This document shows positions 49,458-56,945 of a DNA stretch of 64,000 bases, one piece after another. The position numbers were made by a program, and so were the translations under genes. The notes below the pieces were generated by a model, which worked only from the letters and a program-made list of their open reading frames with translations, made no database searches and had not been told where the DNA came from. Every line of letters begins with the position of its first letter. Positions within the stretch are counted from its first letter, which is position 1. Source of the DNA: Candidatus Enterococcus ferrettii. GTDB taxonomy: Bacteria > Bacillota > Bacilli > Lactobacillales > Enterococcaceae. The stretch spans positions 1 through 64,000 of the forward strand of contig NZ_JAFREL010000069.1 in assembly GCF_017377655.1 (NCBI RefSeq), given 5' to 3'.

Positions 49458-50127
49458 TGAAGGAAAGAAGCTGACTGGGCTAAAAAAAGCCATGGCCAAG
49501 CAAATGATTCGCAGCTGGACTGATGTACCCCAGTTTCAACTGAGTACTACGGTTCGCTGCGATCAGCTAATCGCCTATCGCAAGGATTTGGCTACAAAGG
49601 TATCCTTTACAACGATTATTGCCAAAGCAGTCGCGATTGCCTTGTCTGAGTTTCCAGAAATCAATCAACGTTTTGTGGATGGTTTAGTGGAAAGTGTAGC
49701 GGCAGTCAATGTCGGTATTGCCAGCGATACCAAACGAGGATTGCTAGTTCCCGTAATCAACCAGGTGGATACAAAGTCATTAGCAGCTATCCAAAATGAT
49801 TTGAACCAAATCAAGGAACAAAGTAAAACTGGCAAGTTCTCAATGGAAGAGCTGACTGGTGGCACCTTCACCATCAGTAATCTGGGCATGTTTAATATTG
49901 AGACCTTTTCTTCAATTGTGAACACACCAGAGTTAGGTATTCTTGCAATTGGAAAGATTGCTAAGAAACCTTATGTCGATGAAAACGATCAGCTGATTGT
50001 GGCCTCGGTTCTACAGCCAGTCCTAACTTTGGATCATCGAGTAGCCGATGGGGCAACGGGTGCCCGCTTCTTAACCCGTTTAGCTGAAATCTTAGAAAAT
50101 CCCAACGAACAGTTGCCAAAAAAATAG
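49450..50127 (+). CDS. Dihydrolipoamide acyltransferase catalytic core, no lipoyl or binding domain
   Basis: 225 residues. It consists only of the E2 catalytic domain: GLKKAMAKQMIRSWTDVPQF at the start, FTISNLGMFNIETFSSI, and LDHRVADGATGARF with the active His and Asp. The usual N-terminal lipoyl domain and peripheral subunit-binding domain are both missing; only about 10 residues precede the core. ATG 49450 overlaps the lipoyl gene stop. It should form the trimer-based core, but how E1 and E3 dock is unclear. Confidence 0.88.
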   Translation: MSSEGKKLTGLKKAMAKQMIRSWTDVPQFQLSTTVRCDQLIAYRKDLATKVSFTTIIAKAVAIALSEFPEINQRFVDGLVESVAAVNVGIASDTKRGLLVPVINQVDTKSLAAIQNDLNQIKEQSKTGKFSMEELTGGTFTISNLGMFNIETFSSIVNTPELGILAIGKIAKKPYVDENDQLIVASVLQPVLTLDHRVADGATGARFLTRLAEILENPNEQLPKK

Positions 50128-50139
50128 GGAGGTCAGTCA

Positions 50140-51522
50140 GTGAGTAAAACTGTAGCGATTATCGGCGGCGGTCCCGGCGGATATGTAGCCGCGATCCGAG
50201 CCGCTCAATTAGGAGCCAAGGTCACGCTAATTGAAAAAAATCAGCTTGGCGGAACGTGTCTAAATGTAGGCTGTATCCCAACCAAGGCACTGCTGCAATC
50301 AGCCGAAGCCTTAGAGCAGGTGAGGCAAGCCAAAAAATTCGGTGTTCAAGCTGAGGCACAAGGTTTTGATTGGGCAGCAGTAATGAAGCGCAAAGACCGG
50401 GTAGTCAAGCAGCTGGTTAAAGGTGTACAAGGCTTGATGAAAACCAATCAAATTGAAATCTTGCCAGGTACCGCCGCTTTTGTAGATGATCAAACCTTAG
50501 AAGTGACTGCCGCAGATGGGGAAAAAATTCAGCTGCAGCCAGATCGGATTGTGATTGCTACCGGCTCGCAGCCTTTCATTCCACCAATTAAGGGATTAGA
50601 TACCTACACTAATTGGTTGGATTCAAGCAAAGCTCTAGCTCTAGAAAACTTGCCCGAATCATTAGCCATCATTGGCGGCGGGGTAATTGGGATCGAATTT
50701 GCCTCTATTTTTAATAGCTTCGGAGTAGAAGTGACCATTGTAGAAGAACAGCCAGAAATTTTGCCTTCGATGGATCAAGAATTAGCTGGACTGCTCAGAA
50801 AAAAATTAGCGAAGGCAGGCATTCGTTTCTTATTAGGCCAACGAGTCGAAGCAGTTGCCGGCGATGAAAAGCAGGTCGAGCTTTCTTTAGGCGAAGAAAC
50901 CGTTCAGGCAGAGCAGCTGCTAGTAGCAGTTGGTCGCAGAAGCTATATTGAAGGTTTAGGCCTTGAAAATACCAGTATCCAAACCGAACGACAACGAATC
51001 CTAGTGAATGAGTACCTCCAAACTAATGCAGCAAATGTATACGCAATTGGTGATTGCACCGGACAGATCATGTTGGCCCATTATGCTTCGGCTCAAGGGG
51101 AACGTGCCGTGGAGAATGCACTAGGAGCATTAGAACAATTCAGAGGTGAAGCTACCCCAGGCTGTGTCTACTCCGATCCAGAATTCGCCGGTGTTGGTTT
51201 GACAGAAGAACGAGCAGCCCAAAAAGGCCTTGCCTATCGTGTTGGCAAGTTCCCGCTAAAAGCTAGCGGAAAGGCTCTAGCAATGGACAAAACCTACGGA
51301 TTCGCCAAGGTTCTAATCGAAGAGCAAACCCAAAAACTGCTGGGTGTTCATTTACTCTGTGAACGAGCAACTGATTTGATCACCGAAGCAGCAGTCGTGT
51401 TGCAAAAAGGCGGAACCGTCAATGATATTCTGGCAACAATCCATCCGCATCCAACCCTCAGCGAAGTGGTCCGAGAAGCTGCCTTAGCTGCGGATCAACG
51501 AGCGATTCACATTCCAAACTAA
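50140..51522 (+). CDS. lpdA: Dihydrolipoamide dehydrogenase (E3)
   Basis: 460 residues, FAD-disulfide oxidoreductase. VAIIGGGPGGYVAAIRAAQLG binds FAD, GGTCLNVGCIPTK holds the redox Cys40 and Cys45, IIGGGVIGIEFASIF the NAD site, NVYAIGDCTG the second FAD contact and HPHPTLSE the C-terminal His-Glu pair. It reoxidises dihydrolipoamide. No lipoyl domain is fused to it. GTG start with GGGAGGTC upstream. Last gene of the operon. Confidence 0.94.
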   Translation: MSKTVAIIGGGPGGYVAAIRAAQLGAKVTLIEKNQLGGTCLNVGCIPTKALLQSAEALEQVRQAKKFGVQAEAQGFDWAAVMKRKDRVVKQLVKGVQGLMKTNQIEILPGTAAFVDDQTLEVTAADGEKIQLQPDRIVIATGSQPFIPPIKGLDTYTNWLDSSKALALENLPESLAIIGGGVIGIEFASIFNSFGVEVTIVEEQPEILPSMDQELAGLLRKKLAKAGIRFLLGQRVEAVAGDEKQVELSLGEETVQAEQLLVAVGRRSYIEGLGLENTSIQTERQRILVNEYLQTNAANVYAIGDCTGQIMLAHYASAQGERAVENALGALEQFRGEATPGCVYSDPEFAGVGLTEERAAQKGLAYRVGKFPLKASGKALAMDKTYGFAKVLIEEQTQKLLGVHLLCERATDLITEAAVVLQKGGTVNDILATIHPHPTLSEVVREAALAADQRAIHIPN

Positions 51523-51528
51523 AACCAT

Positions 51529-51596
51529 AAACTTCAGAATTTTGCGGTGTTTATCAAGAGTGGATAAGCAGACAAAAAATTCTGAGGTTTATTTTG
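51529..51596 (+). terminator. Terminator of the dehydrogenase operon
   Basis: AAACTTCAGAATTTT near 51530-51544 pairs imperfectly with AAAAATTCTGAGGTTT near 51576-51591, then TATTTTG. The loop is long, so efficiency is uncertain. Confidence 0.55.
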
Positions 51597-51727
51597 TTAG
51601 CAGGTGTGGGTGACTCGGTCTACAAAAACCGGATTAACTTATAAAACATTGAGAACCTGCCCAGTGCTCTCTTTTACGGAAAAACATAAGAAACTTGAAA
51701 ACACCTAGTGATAGCGGTTACTTTTAC

Positions 51728-51736
51728 TGCTATAAT
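51728..51736 (+). promoter_or_regulatory. Extended -10 promoter of the small toxin-like gene
   Basis: TGCTATAAT, 60 bases before ATG 51796. The region 51597-51727 otherwise shows nothing. Confidence 0.6.
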
Positions 51737-51795
51737 AAAGAAGCTAACAGATAACTGAATCGTGAACGGTGGCTATCTCTTGGGAGGTGGTACTT

Positions 51796-51942
51796 ATGGA
51801 GATAAGTACAAAATCTGAAGAAGGGAGAGGCCTTTTGTCAACTGCTGAAGCTTTGCAGCTGATGCTGGCATTTGGTGGCTTTGTGCTAACCTTTGTCGGC
51901 GTAGTTGTAGCTTTAATTGAACTAAAAGACAAAAGAAAATAA
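51796..51942 (+). CDS. Holin-like toxin-type small membrane peptide
   Basis: 48 residues, beginning MEISTKSEEGRG, then LLSTAEALQLMLAFGGFVLT and a single membrane helix, ending ELKDKRK. The S-x-x-E-A-L-x-L-M-L-x-F-G-x-F pattern and basic tail match the putative holin-like toxin (Hol-Tox) family, thought to be type I toxins silenced by antisense RNA. GGGAGGTGG precedes the ATG. A perfect 15-bp inverted repeat overlaps the stop and could terminate both this message and an antisense RNA. Confidence 0.75.
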   Translation: MEISTKSEEGRGLLSTAEALQLMLAFGGFVLTFVGVVVALIELKDKRK

Positions 51943-51977
51943 CCGTTCAGCGATACCAAGCTACGGTTATTTTCTTT
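51932..51977. terminator. Bidirectional terminator over the toxin-like gene end
   Basis: AAAGAAAATAACCGT at 51932-51946 pairs perfectly with ACGGTTATTTTCTTT at 51963-51977. Confidence 0.85.
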
Positions 51978-52416
51978 AACTAGAATTTCTGTAGCTGCCG
52001 TTCTTGAAACGGTGTTCAAGTTAGCATTAGGGGCATGTTACCAGCATGCTCCTTTTACACCCCTATAATAGCATTTTCCGCTTAAAAAGTATAGCGCTCC
52101 CTCCATAGAAGTAGTCTCAAGAACAAACAGTAACGCCAATCTTTACTGACAGACTAAAGCCACAAATAAGCAAAAATGAAACACAATCTAAAAGCTAACT
52201 CTACACAAGGCTCTCCCTTCAAGGAATCAATGACAACAATCCATCACTAGAAAAACAACTGGTTCATTCAATTATCAAAGATCGCGGATCACCAGCATAT
52301 TGACAGAAAAAATACCTTTCAACTATGTAGAACCTTTCTACTCAAAGCAGAGGTGCTGCGCGCATAACACCTCAGTAAGCACCGTTTAAGACGGTGACTG
52401 TGAGTAGAGCTTGGTA
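51978..52416. ncRNA. Gene-free stretch with a folded RNA element (52338-52407)
   Basis: No ORF of note. At 52338-52407 CTACTCA (52338-52344) pairs with TGAGTAG (52401-52407) around two inner hairpins: GAGGTG/CACCTC (52350-52355 with 52368-52373) and CACCGT/ACGGTG (52380-52385 with 52391-52396). This makes a three-way junction about 70 bases long, next to the minus-strand toxin-like peptide. It could be the 3' part of that transcript or an antisense antitoxin RNA. Confidence 0.5.
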
Positions 52417-52497
52417 TTATTTCTTGTTGTGTCGATCAAGGGTAATGATCAAGGTCGCAAAGGCAATTGCCAAGGTCAACGCCTGATACACAGTCAT
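52417..52497 (-). CDS. Very small holin-like toxin-type peptide
   Basis: 26 residues: MTVYQALTLAIAFATLIITL then DRHNKK. The V-x-x-A-L-x-L-x-I-A-F opening, single helix and basic tail are those of the short Hol-Tox peptides. AGGAAAGG lies 10 bases upstream on the minus strand. A folded RNA element begins just beyond its stop. Confidence 0.65.
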   Translation of the reverse strand: MTVYQALTLAIAFATLIITLDRHNKK

Positions 52498-52544
52498 GGC
52501 GGGAAATCCTTTCCTAGGTTAAGCATTTTTTTTGCATCCCTCCT

Positions 52545-52589
52545 TTATAGAAGTTCAGCCATCGCCATAAACACTGCTAAGTCAGGCAT
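52545..52589 (-). CDS. Possible 14-residue leader peptide
   Basis: ATG 52589 (minus) is preceded by a very strong ribosome site AAAGGAGGTG and reads MPDLAVFMAMAELL then stop. After it comes a second AGGAGG with a 7-codon frame, then the 26-residue toxin-like gene. The chain of strong translation starts suggests translational control of the small peptide. Speculative. Confidence 0.3.
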   Translation of the reverse strand: MPDLAVFMAMAELL

Positions 52590-52630
52590 CACCTCCTTTA
52601 CGAACCACAAGGGTAGGATGGGAAATCACT

Positions 52631-53347
52631 CTAGCGTTTTTTCTTTTTGCCTTTCTTCTTCTTCTTGGCTTCGTGAAAGGCTCGAACTCGATCAACTTGG
52701 GCCTTTCTTGGGTTAACGGGCTTCTGGATTGTCTGATTATCGATTATTGGCGAGTTACTTTCTGTTTCATTCGACACAGTTTCCAGTTGTTGGAATGAAG
52801 CACTTGTTACAGCAACGGAAACTTCATTAGGCGCTGCTTTCTCAACAACAGCTGCCAGTGAATCAGAGTTCAATAAAGGAGCCTTCAAAGAAGTAGTTGG
52901 CACCACCGCTTTTTTCTCAATTGACTTCATTGTTTCTGGCACTTGAACAGTGGTATCCGCCGTTCTTGGCGCAACAACCTCCTCTTGAATTATTTCTTCA
53001 AGTACATTTTCTTCTGGTTTTATTTCATTTAAAACAGGTACTTCAGAGACTTGGGGTGCTTCTTCAGCTACAATATGAGCTGAAAAGATATTGTTTGGAT
53101 CAGCGACATAAGCTTCTGGTGTTGGCTTCGATAGATCAAAAATCGGTGTTTCAATAGTTTCAACGAATTTCGCGGAAACGACCTTAGTAAATTGTCGGAT
53201 TCCGTCTTTCTGAAATAGATTTAACGTGGTGATTGTTTCTAATGCTGTTTTGATTTCCTCTGGACTCTTCGTTGGATCTGGATCATTGTAGCCCCAGCGA
53301 TGGGTTCTTCCTGCGGCATTTTCAAATACGGTTGCTAGTTTAAACAT
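52631..53347 (-). CDS. DUF2922 protein with long acidic extension and Lys-rich tail
   Basis: 238 residues. The first 70 (FKLATVFENAAGRTHRWGYNDP to about residue 65) match the small DUF2922 family of Firmicutes, usually a whole protein by itself. An additional 170 residues are rich in Val, Glu, Pro and Thr (low complexity), ending EAKKKKKGKKKKR. The tail could bind nucleic acid or wall polymer. No signal peptide. Last of three co-directed genes; AAGGAGAG upstream. Confidence 0.75.
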   Translation of the reverse strand: MFKLATVFENAAGRTHRWGYNDPDPTKSPEEIKTALETITTLNLFQKDGIRQFTKVVSAKFVETIETPIFDLSKPTPEAYVADPNNIFSAHIVAEEAPQVSEVPVLNEIKPEENVLEEIIQEEVVAPRTADTTVQVPETMKSIEKKAVVPTTSLKAPLLNSDSLAAVVEKAAPNEVSVAVTSASFQQLETVSNETESNSPIIDNQTIQKPVNPRKAQVDRVRAFHEAKKKKKGKKKKR

Positions 53348-53393
53348 AGTTTTTTTCTCTCCTTAGTTTTGTTTATCTTTATATAGTAGTTTT

Positions 53394-53777
53394 TCAGGAA
53401 CTTTCTAAAGTACCCTGTTCATTTCCTTCAACAGTTGACGGGACGACTTCCATTAATTCTGTAGTGCCATGTGCAGGTGGAAAACACCGAGCTGACAGGA
53501 TTTCCCACTCTGTTTCCTCAAAATATTCTCTAAAAAAATAAAAGTAACGGCGCAAGGCACGAGTAATCCGGTTATTAGCAAAAAGATGCTTAACTAAATC
53601 CTGCAGGAATAATTCAAAATCGGATTCGCCTAACATATGGCGAACTTTCATAGCTAACAATAGTTGAATCGTCACAGAACTATCCTGGGTTTCTTGATAG
53701 TAATGAACAATTTGTTCTTCTAGTTTGTTACTTTTTAAATGAAACAGCTGGTATTGAGTGAAAGGTTGTTCAGTCAT
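53394..53777 (-). CDS. Unknown helical protein of the DUF1659/DUF2922 operon
   Basis: 127 residues, no signal or membrane segment. It is rich in aromatic and charged residues, with ALRRYFYFFREYFEETEWEI near the middle. I do not recognise the family; a small sigma-factor-like or helix-bundle protein is possible. Ribosome site AAGGAGG before the ATG, 20 bases after the DUF1659 gene. Confidence 0.65.
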   Translation of the reverse strand: MTEQPFTQYQLFHLKSNKLEEQIVHYYQETQDSSVTIQLLLAMKVRHMLGESDFELFLQDLVKHLFANNRITRALRRYFYFFREYFEETEWEILSARCFPPAHGTTELMEVVPSTVEGNEQGTLESS

Positions 53778-53797
53778 CGGTGGTTTCCTCCTTAGGT

Positions 53798-54004
53798 TTA
53801 TTTAGTGACACGAGTTTGATTAGTAACAATGATGCTGTCTAGGCTGCTGCCGTCTCCCGCTAAATCAGCCATGACTTCGCCTAACTTTGTAATGTCTGCT
53901 TCTGCTGGGTTTGTGACGATGTTGCTGAAGTTCACTTTCTTTTGTTTGTCTTCGCCTGCTTGTTCGATTTGTACTTGTAATTTGGTGCCTAATTGTTGGA
54001 CCAT
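53798..54004 (-). CDS. DUF1659 family protein
   Basis: 68 residues, with KKVNFSNIVTNPAEADITKLGEVMADL and ending VTNQTRVTK, the pattern of DUF1659 proteins, which pair with DUF2922 in many bacilli and enterococci. Function unknown. TAGGAGG before ATG. First gene of the minus-strand operon and directly downstream of the four-motif array at 54083-54194. Confidence 0.8.
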   Translation of the reverse strand: MVQQLGTKLQVQIEQAGEDKQKKVNFSNIVTNPAEADITKLGEVMADLAGDGSSLDSIIVTNQTRVTK

Positions 54005-54082
54005 TTGGGTTCCTCCTATGAGATAATTTTTTGTTCCGGCCGGTGACTAAACAATAAACCAAAGGAATAAAAAAACAAAAGG

Positions 54083-54194
54083 AGACTTTTACAAAATACC
54101 AGAGACTTTTGCACGATTTTTTTTCAAAACTATTGATTTGATCGTAAAGTATAATTTACTAAAAGCAAAAGTCTAGGGAAACTTGCAAAAGTCT
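54083..54194. promoter_or_regulatory. Mirrored array of four AGACTTTTGC motifs around a promoter
   Basis: AGACTTTTAC at 54083 and AGACTTTTGC at 54103 face GCAAAAGTCT at 54165 and 54185. Each pair is exactly 20 bases apart, close to two helix turns. A TATAAT (plus strand, 54150-54155) and AT-rich sequence lie between. It looks like a cooperative operator for a dimeric regulator controlling the DUF1659 operon. Confidence 0.65.
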
Positions 54195-54352
54195 TGTGAA
54201 AACAACGAATAGCCAATAATCCTGCTATGATAGGGATTATTGGCTAAAAAGGCTTCTGATGGAAATTCGGTTACAGTGTAAAAATAACTATAGAACCAAA
54301 AAGAAAACAATTATATCGAAAATTCAGGGGGGATAATAAGAGTAATTTTCCC

Positions 54353-54406
54353 AAAAAGATCGCTACAGATCCTTAGTTAAAAACAAGAATCTGCAGCGAT
54401 CTTTTT
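54353..54406. terminator. Bidirectional terminator after the comK-like gene
   Basis: AAAAAGATCGCT at 54353-54364 pairs with AGCGATCTTTTT at 54394-54405, with further pairing inside (CAGATCC, GAATCTG). It ends the minus-strand comK-like gene and any plus-strand transcript from 54150. The rest of 54195-54434 shows no gene. Confidence 0.8.
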
Positions 54407-54434
54407 AATTAATAGCAGATTGTTTCGTTTTAAG

Positions 54435-55088
54435 CTAATACAGCCGAGCCTCTATATCTGGGCAATCCGCTAGTTGTTGATACCAAAGTAAATGCTCCTC
54501 CAATTTGTAATGATTGAAAAACATGCCAGGACTCATATGCCAGCGTTGAAGCAAATCTTGGCTATTTAGCAGATGTCCAACTGGTGTAGCAGGAAGAGAA
54601 ACGTAATCCAGTGGACAGCCATCTGATTTTAAACTGGAGGCATAGTCTTGCCGATAAGTCGCCAAAGAATAGACAGCCTTGCCGGCTAAATTGATTAATG
54701 AACGTTTGGAAATCGGCAGCTCCAGAGTCAACCCGTGGGTCATGGTCACAGAGCAGATTCCTGCCTCCTCTCGAACGCAATCAATAGCTGAAGGATTGAA
54801 CCAGCTAGATTCTTCCGGTTTAACAACTGGGAACAAAGCAAAATGCTGATTCACGATGGGTACCTTTAATGAGGGTAACGCCTTCAACGATTGGCAGGTT
54901 CGCCGCATCAGGTGATAATCCATTAAGCGATGGGTTTTAAAGAATGTATTGATGGTTTCCAAGGGATTTTCCTTGGATAAAAAAGGCAGGTTTTCTCGTA
55001 TAACAAGCGACCTTTTCCATAGAGGACAAACGAGGATGCTTTGTCCTCTATGGAACTTAACCCAGTCTCTTGGTAGAAGATGATCCAA
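54435..55088 (-). CDS. ComK-like competence regulator
   Basis: 217 residues from TTG 55088 (GAAGAA upstream). The order KENPLETINTFF, VPIVNQHFALFPVVKP, IDCVREEAGICSVTMTHGLTLELPISKRSL and a closing Leu-rich helix follows the ComK fold (the equivalent of KAPI, FLFPT and GKTMELPIS in B. subtilis). ComK activates DNA-uptake genes by binding AT-rich boxes. Divergence is large, and enterococcal homologues are unproven as competence regulators. Overlaps the AbrB-like ORF by 166 bases, which is unusual. Confidence 0.65.
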   Translation of the reverse strand: MDHLLPRDWVKFHRGQSILVCPLWKRSLVIRENLPFLSKENPLETINTFFKTHRLMDYHLMRRTCQSLKALPSLKVPIVNQHFALFPVVKPEESSWFNPSAIDCVREEAGICSVTMTHGLTLELPISKRSLINLAGKAVYSLATYRQDYASSLKSDGCPLDYVSLPATPVGHLLNSQDLLQRWHMSPGMFFNHYKLEEHLLWYQQLADCPDIEARLY

Positions 55089-55303
55089 TGTTCTTCGATT
55101 GAAAAGTGCCTAGCTGCAAAATTAGCGAAGCTTTCCTCGATTAACTGACGATCATGATTCTTGGCAGCATTTTGAACATCCAGAATATACTTGCCTCTTT
55201 CTTTGGTATATTCCAAGACATCTCCATCCTGCAAGCCCCATTCATTAGGGGAAAGTGCCCCAACTGAATTGCCTATTTTTCGGACCTTTAGTTCGCCCAT
55301 CAT
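54923..55303 (-). CDS. AbrB/MazE-like DNA-binding protein, extended
   Basis: 126 codons. Residues 1 to about 48 are a swapped-hairpin AbrB/MazE domain (ELKVRKIGNSVGALSPNEWGLQDGDVLEYTKE), followed by NHDRQLIEESFANF, the usual end of MazE-type proteins about 80 to 90 residues long. The remaining 50 residues overlap the comK-like gene in another frame and look non-native, so the ancestral stop may be lost by a frameshift near 55090. No MazF toxin follows. AAGGAGTGG before ATG 55303. Confidence 0.6.
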   Translation of the reverse strand: MMGELKVRKIGNSVGALSPNEWGLQDGDVLEYTKERGKYILDVQNAAKNHDRQLIEESFANFAARHFSIEEHWIIFYQETGLSSIEDKASSFVLYGKGRLLYEKTCLFYPRKIPWKPSIHSLKPIA

Positions 55304-55427
55304 AAACCACTCCTTCTTTTTTATCAGAACATGTTCTAACTCTTGCAGTAAGCTGTGGCAACATATTGCTGCTATTTTTTTGAAAAACTTGTTATAATCA
55401 CAATGATTAGAAAGAAGGATGTTTTAT

Positions 55428-56855
55428 ATGAGGACTTATCAAGATGATCCATCGGTACAAAAAAATCGCTGGTGGATATTAGTCTCGGTAGCCTTGTTTG
55501 CTTTCATGTCCACCTTGGATTCTAGTATTGTGAACATCGCTTTACCAACTATCTCAAGAGATTTAAATGTACCAATGAATGAGGCGGAATGGGTGGTTTC
55601 CATCTATTTAATCGTTGTTTGTGCCTGTCTGCTGCTGTTTGGTAAAATCGGTGACAGCTTTGGAAAGATTAAGGTGTATCGAATGGGTACCATCATTTTT
55701 ACGGTGGGCTCATTGCTTTGCGGGTTCAATCATTCGCTAGAGTTTCTGCTGTTTAGCCGCGTGATTCAAGGCATTGGTGCCAGTATGACCATGGCAACTA
55801 ATTCAGGAATAGCCACGGAAGTCTTCCCAATGCAGGAACGCGGAAGGGCATTAGGGGCAATTGGTGCATTTGTTTCCTTGGGATCGATTGCTGGACCAGG
55901 AATTGGCGGCTTGATTTTGTCGCAATTTTCGTGGTCCTATATTTTCTGGATCAATGTTCCAGTGGGAATTATCACCATTTTAATCGGTGAAAAATTCCTG
56001 CCGAAAGACTTAACTATGTCCAAACGCAAGATCGATTTCTTGGGCTTCGGAACCTTTGCGGTAACGATTATAAGCTTTTTCGGCAGCATCTTCATCGGCC
56101 AAGAAATTGGTTATTTACATGCGCTGCCTCTAGGCCTGTTTGGCTTAGCACTGATCGCTTTTCTCCTTTTCATATATGTGGAAAAACGGAAAACCGATCC
56201 GTTGATTGTCTTCTCCATCTTTAAAAATAAAATGTTTACCATGAGCTTAATTACAGCGGTATTGATCTTTGCCTCGAACTTTTTTGTCAATGTAGTGATG
56301 CCCTTTTATTTACAAAGTGCACGTGGACTTTCGGCTAGTTATTCTGGCCTCTTACTGATGGTATTTCCGTTATTAATGGTAGTAGGTTCACCCATCAGTG
56401 GATACCTTACAGACAAGATTGGTTCACCAATTCTAGTTATTACAGGTTTAGCAATGCTTTCGTTAACTCAGATTTTGTATTTTTTCATGAATGAAACAAC
56501 ACCTATCTGGTATTTTGTTATTGCAACAGCCATCATGGGCTTGGGAAACGCACTATTTCAGTCACCAAACAACACGATGGTTATGAGCAGTGTAACCAAA
56601 GAGAATTTAGGTGTAGCGGGTAGTATGAATTCTTTTGCTCGGAATTTAGGGATGGTGATTGGGATTGCCTTGGCAACAACGATTCTCTATGGTGGAATGA
56701 GTGTAGCTTATGGGGAACGAGTAACCACGTATATTGCCAATCGACCAGATATTTTTGTTTTTGGAATGCGCGTTACTTTTATCGCTTCCTTCGCATTGTG
56801 TTTTATTGCATTAGTTATTTCTGCCGTTCGATTCAGAAAAAAGAAGAATGCTTAG
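55428..56855 (+). CDS. MFS multidrug exporter, DHA2 (14-helix) family
   Basis: 475 residues with about 14 hydrophobic segments. FMSTLDSSIVNIALPTISRDL is the D1 motif of EmrB/QacA proteins, GKIGDSFGKIKVYR motif A, RVIQGIGASMTMATNSG motif B and GSIAGPGIGGLILSQFSW motif C of proton antiporters. Substrate unknown. AAGAAGG at 55412-55418 favours ATG 55428 over 55419. Confidence 0.9.
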   Translation: MRTYQDDPSVQKNRWWILVSVALFAFMSTLDSSIVNIALPTISRDLNVPMNEAEWVVSIYLIVVCACLLLFGKIGDSFGKIKVYRMGTIIFTVGSLLCGFNHSLEFLLFSRVIQGIGASMTMATNSGIATEVFPMQERGRALGAIGAFVSLGSIAGPGIGGLILSQFSWSYIFWINVPVGIITILIGEKFLPKDLTMSKRKIDFLGFGTFAVTIISFFGSIFIGQEIGYLHALPLGLFGLALIAFLLFIYVEKRKTDPLIVFSIFKNKMFTMSLITAVLIFASNFFVNVVMPFYLQSARGLSASYSGLLLMVFPLLMVVGSPISGYLTDKIGSPILVITGLAMLSLTQILYFFMNETTPIWYFVIATAIMGLGNALFQSPNNTMVMSSVTKENLGVAGSMNSFARNLGMVIGIALATTILYGGMSVAYGERVTTYIANRPDIFVFGMRVTFIASFALCFIALVISAVRFRKKKNA

Positions 56856-56945
56856 TTGTATCAGATGCTTTTAATTGCATTGAAATTAGTGATGAATAAG
56901 GGCTGATAATTAAGAAATTGGCTCAGTTAATCAGTGGAGGATTCT

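Noticed and set aside
52338..52407. tRNA gene
   Set aside because: The junction has a 7-bp closing stem but only two inner hairpins, no GTTC T-loop and no tRNA consensus positions.
52411..52716. Plus-strand 101-codon frame
   Set aside because: It lies opposite the small toxin-like peptide and the DUF2922 end, has low-complexity coding and no ribosome site.
54923..55303. MazEF toxin-antitoxin pair
   Set aside because: The following gene has ComK-like motifs and no MazF fold or residues; only the antitoxin-like half is present.
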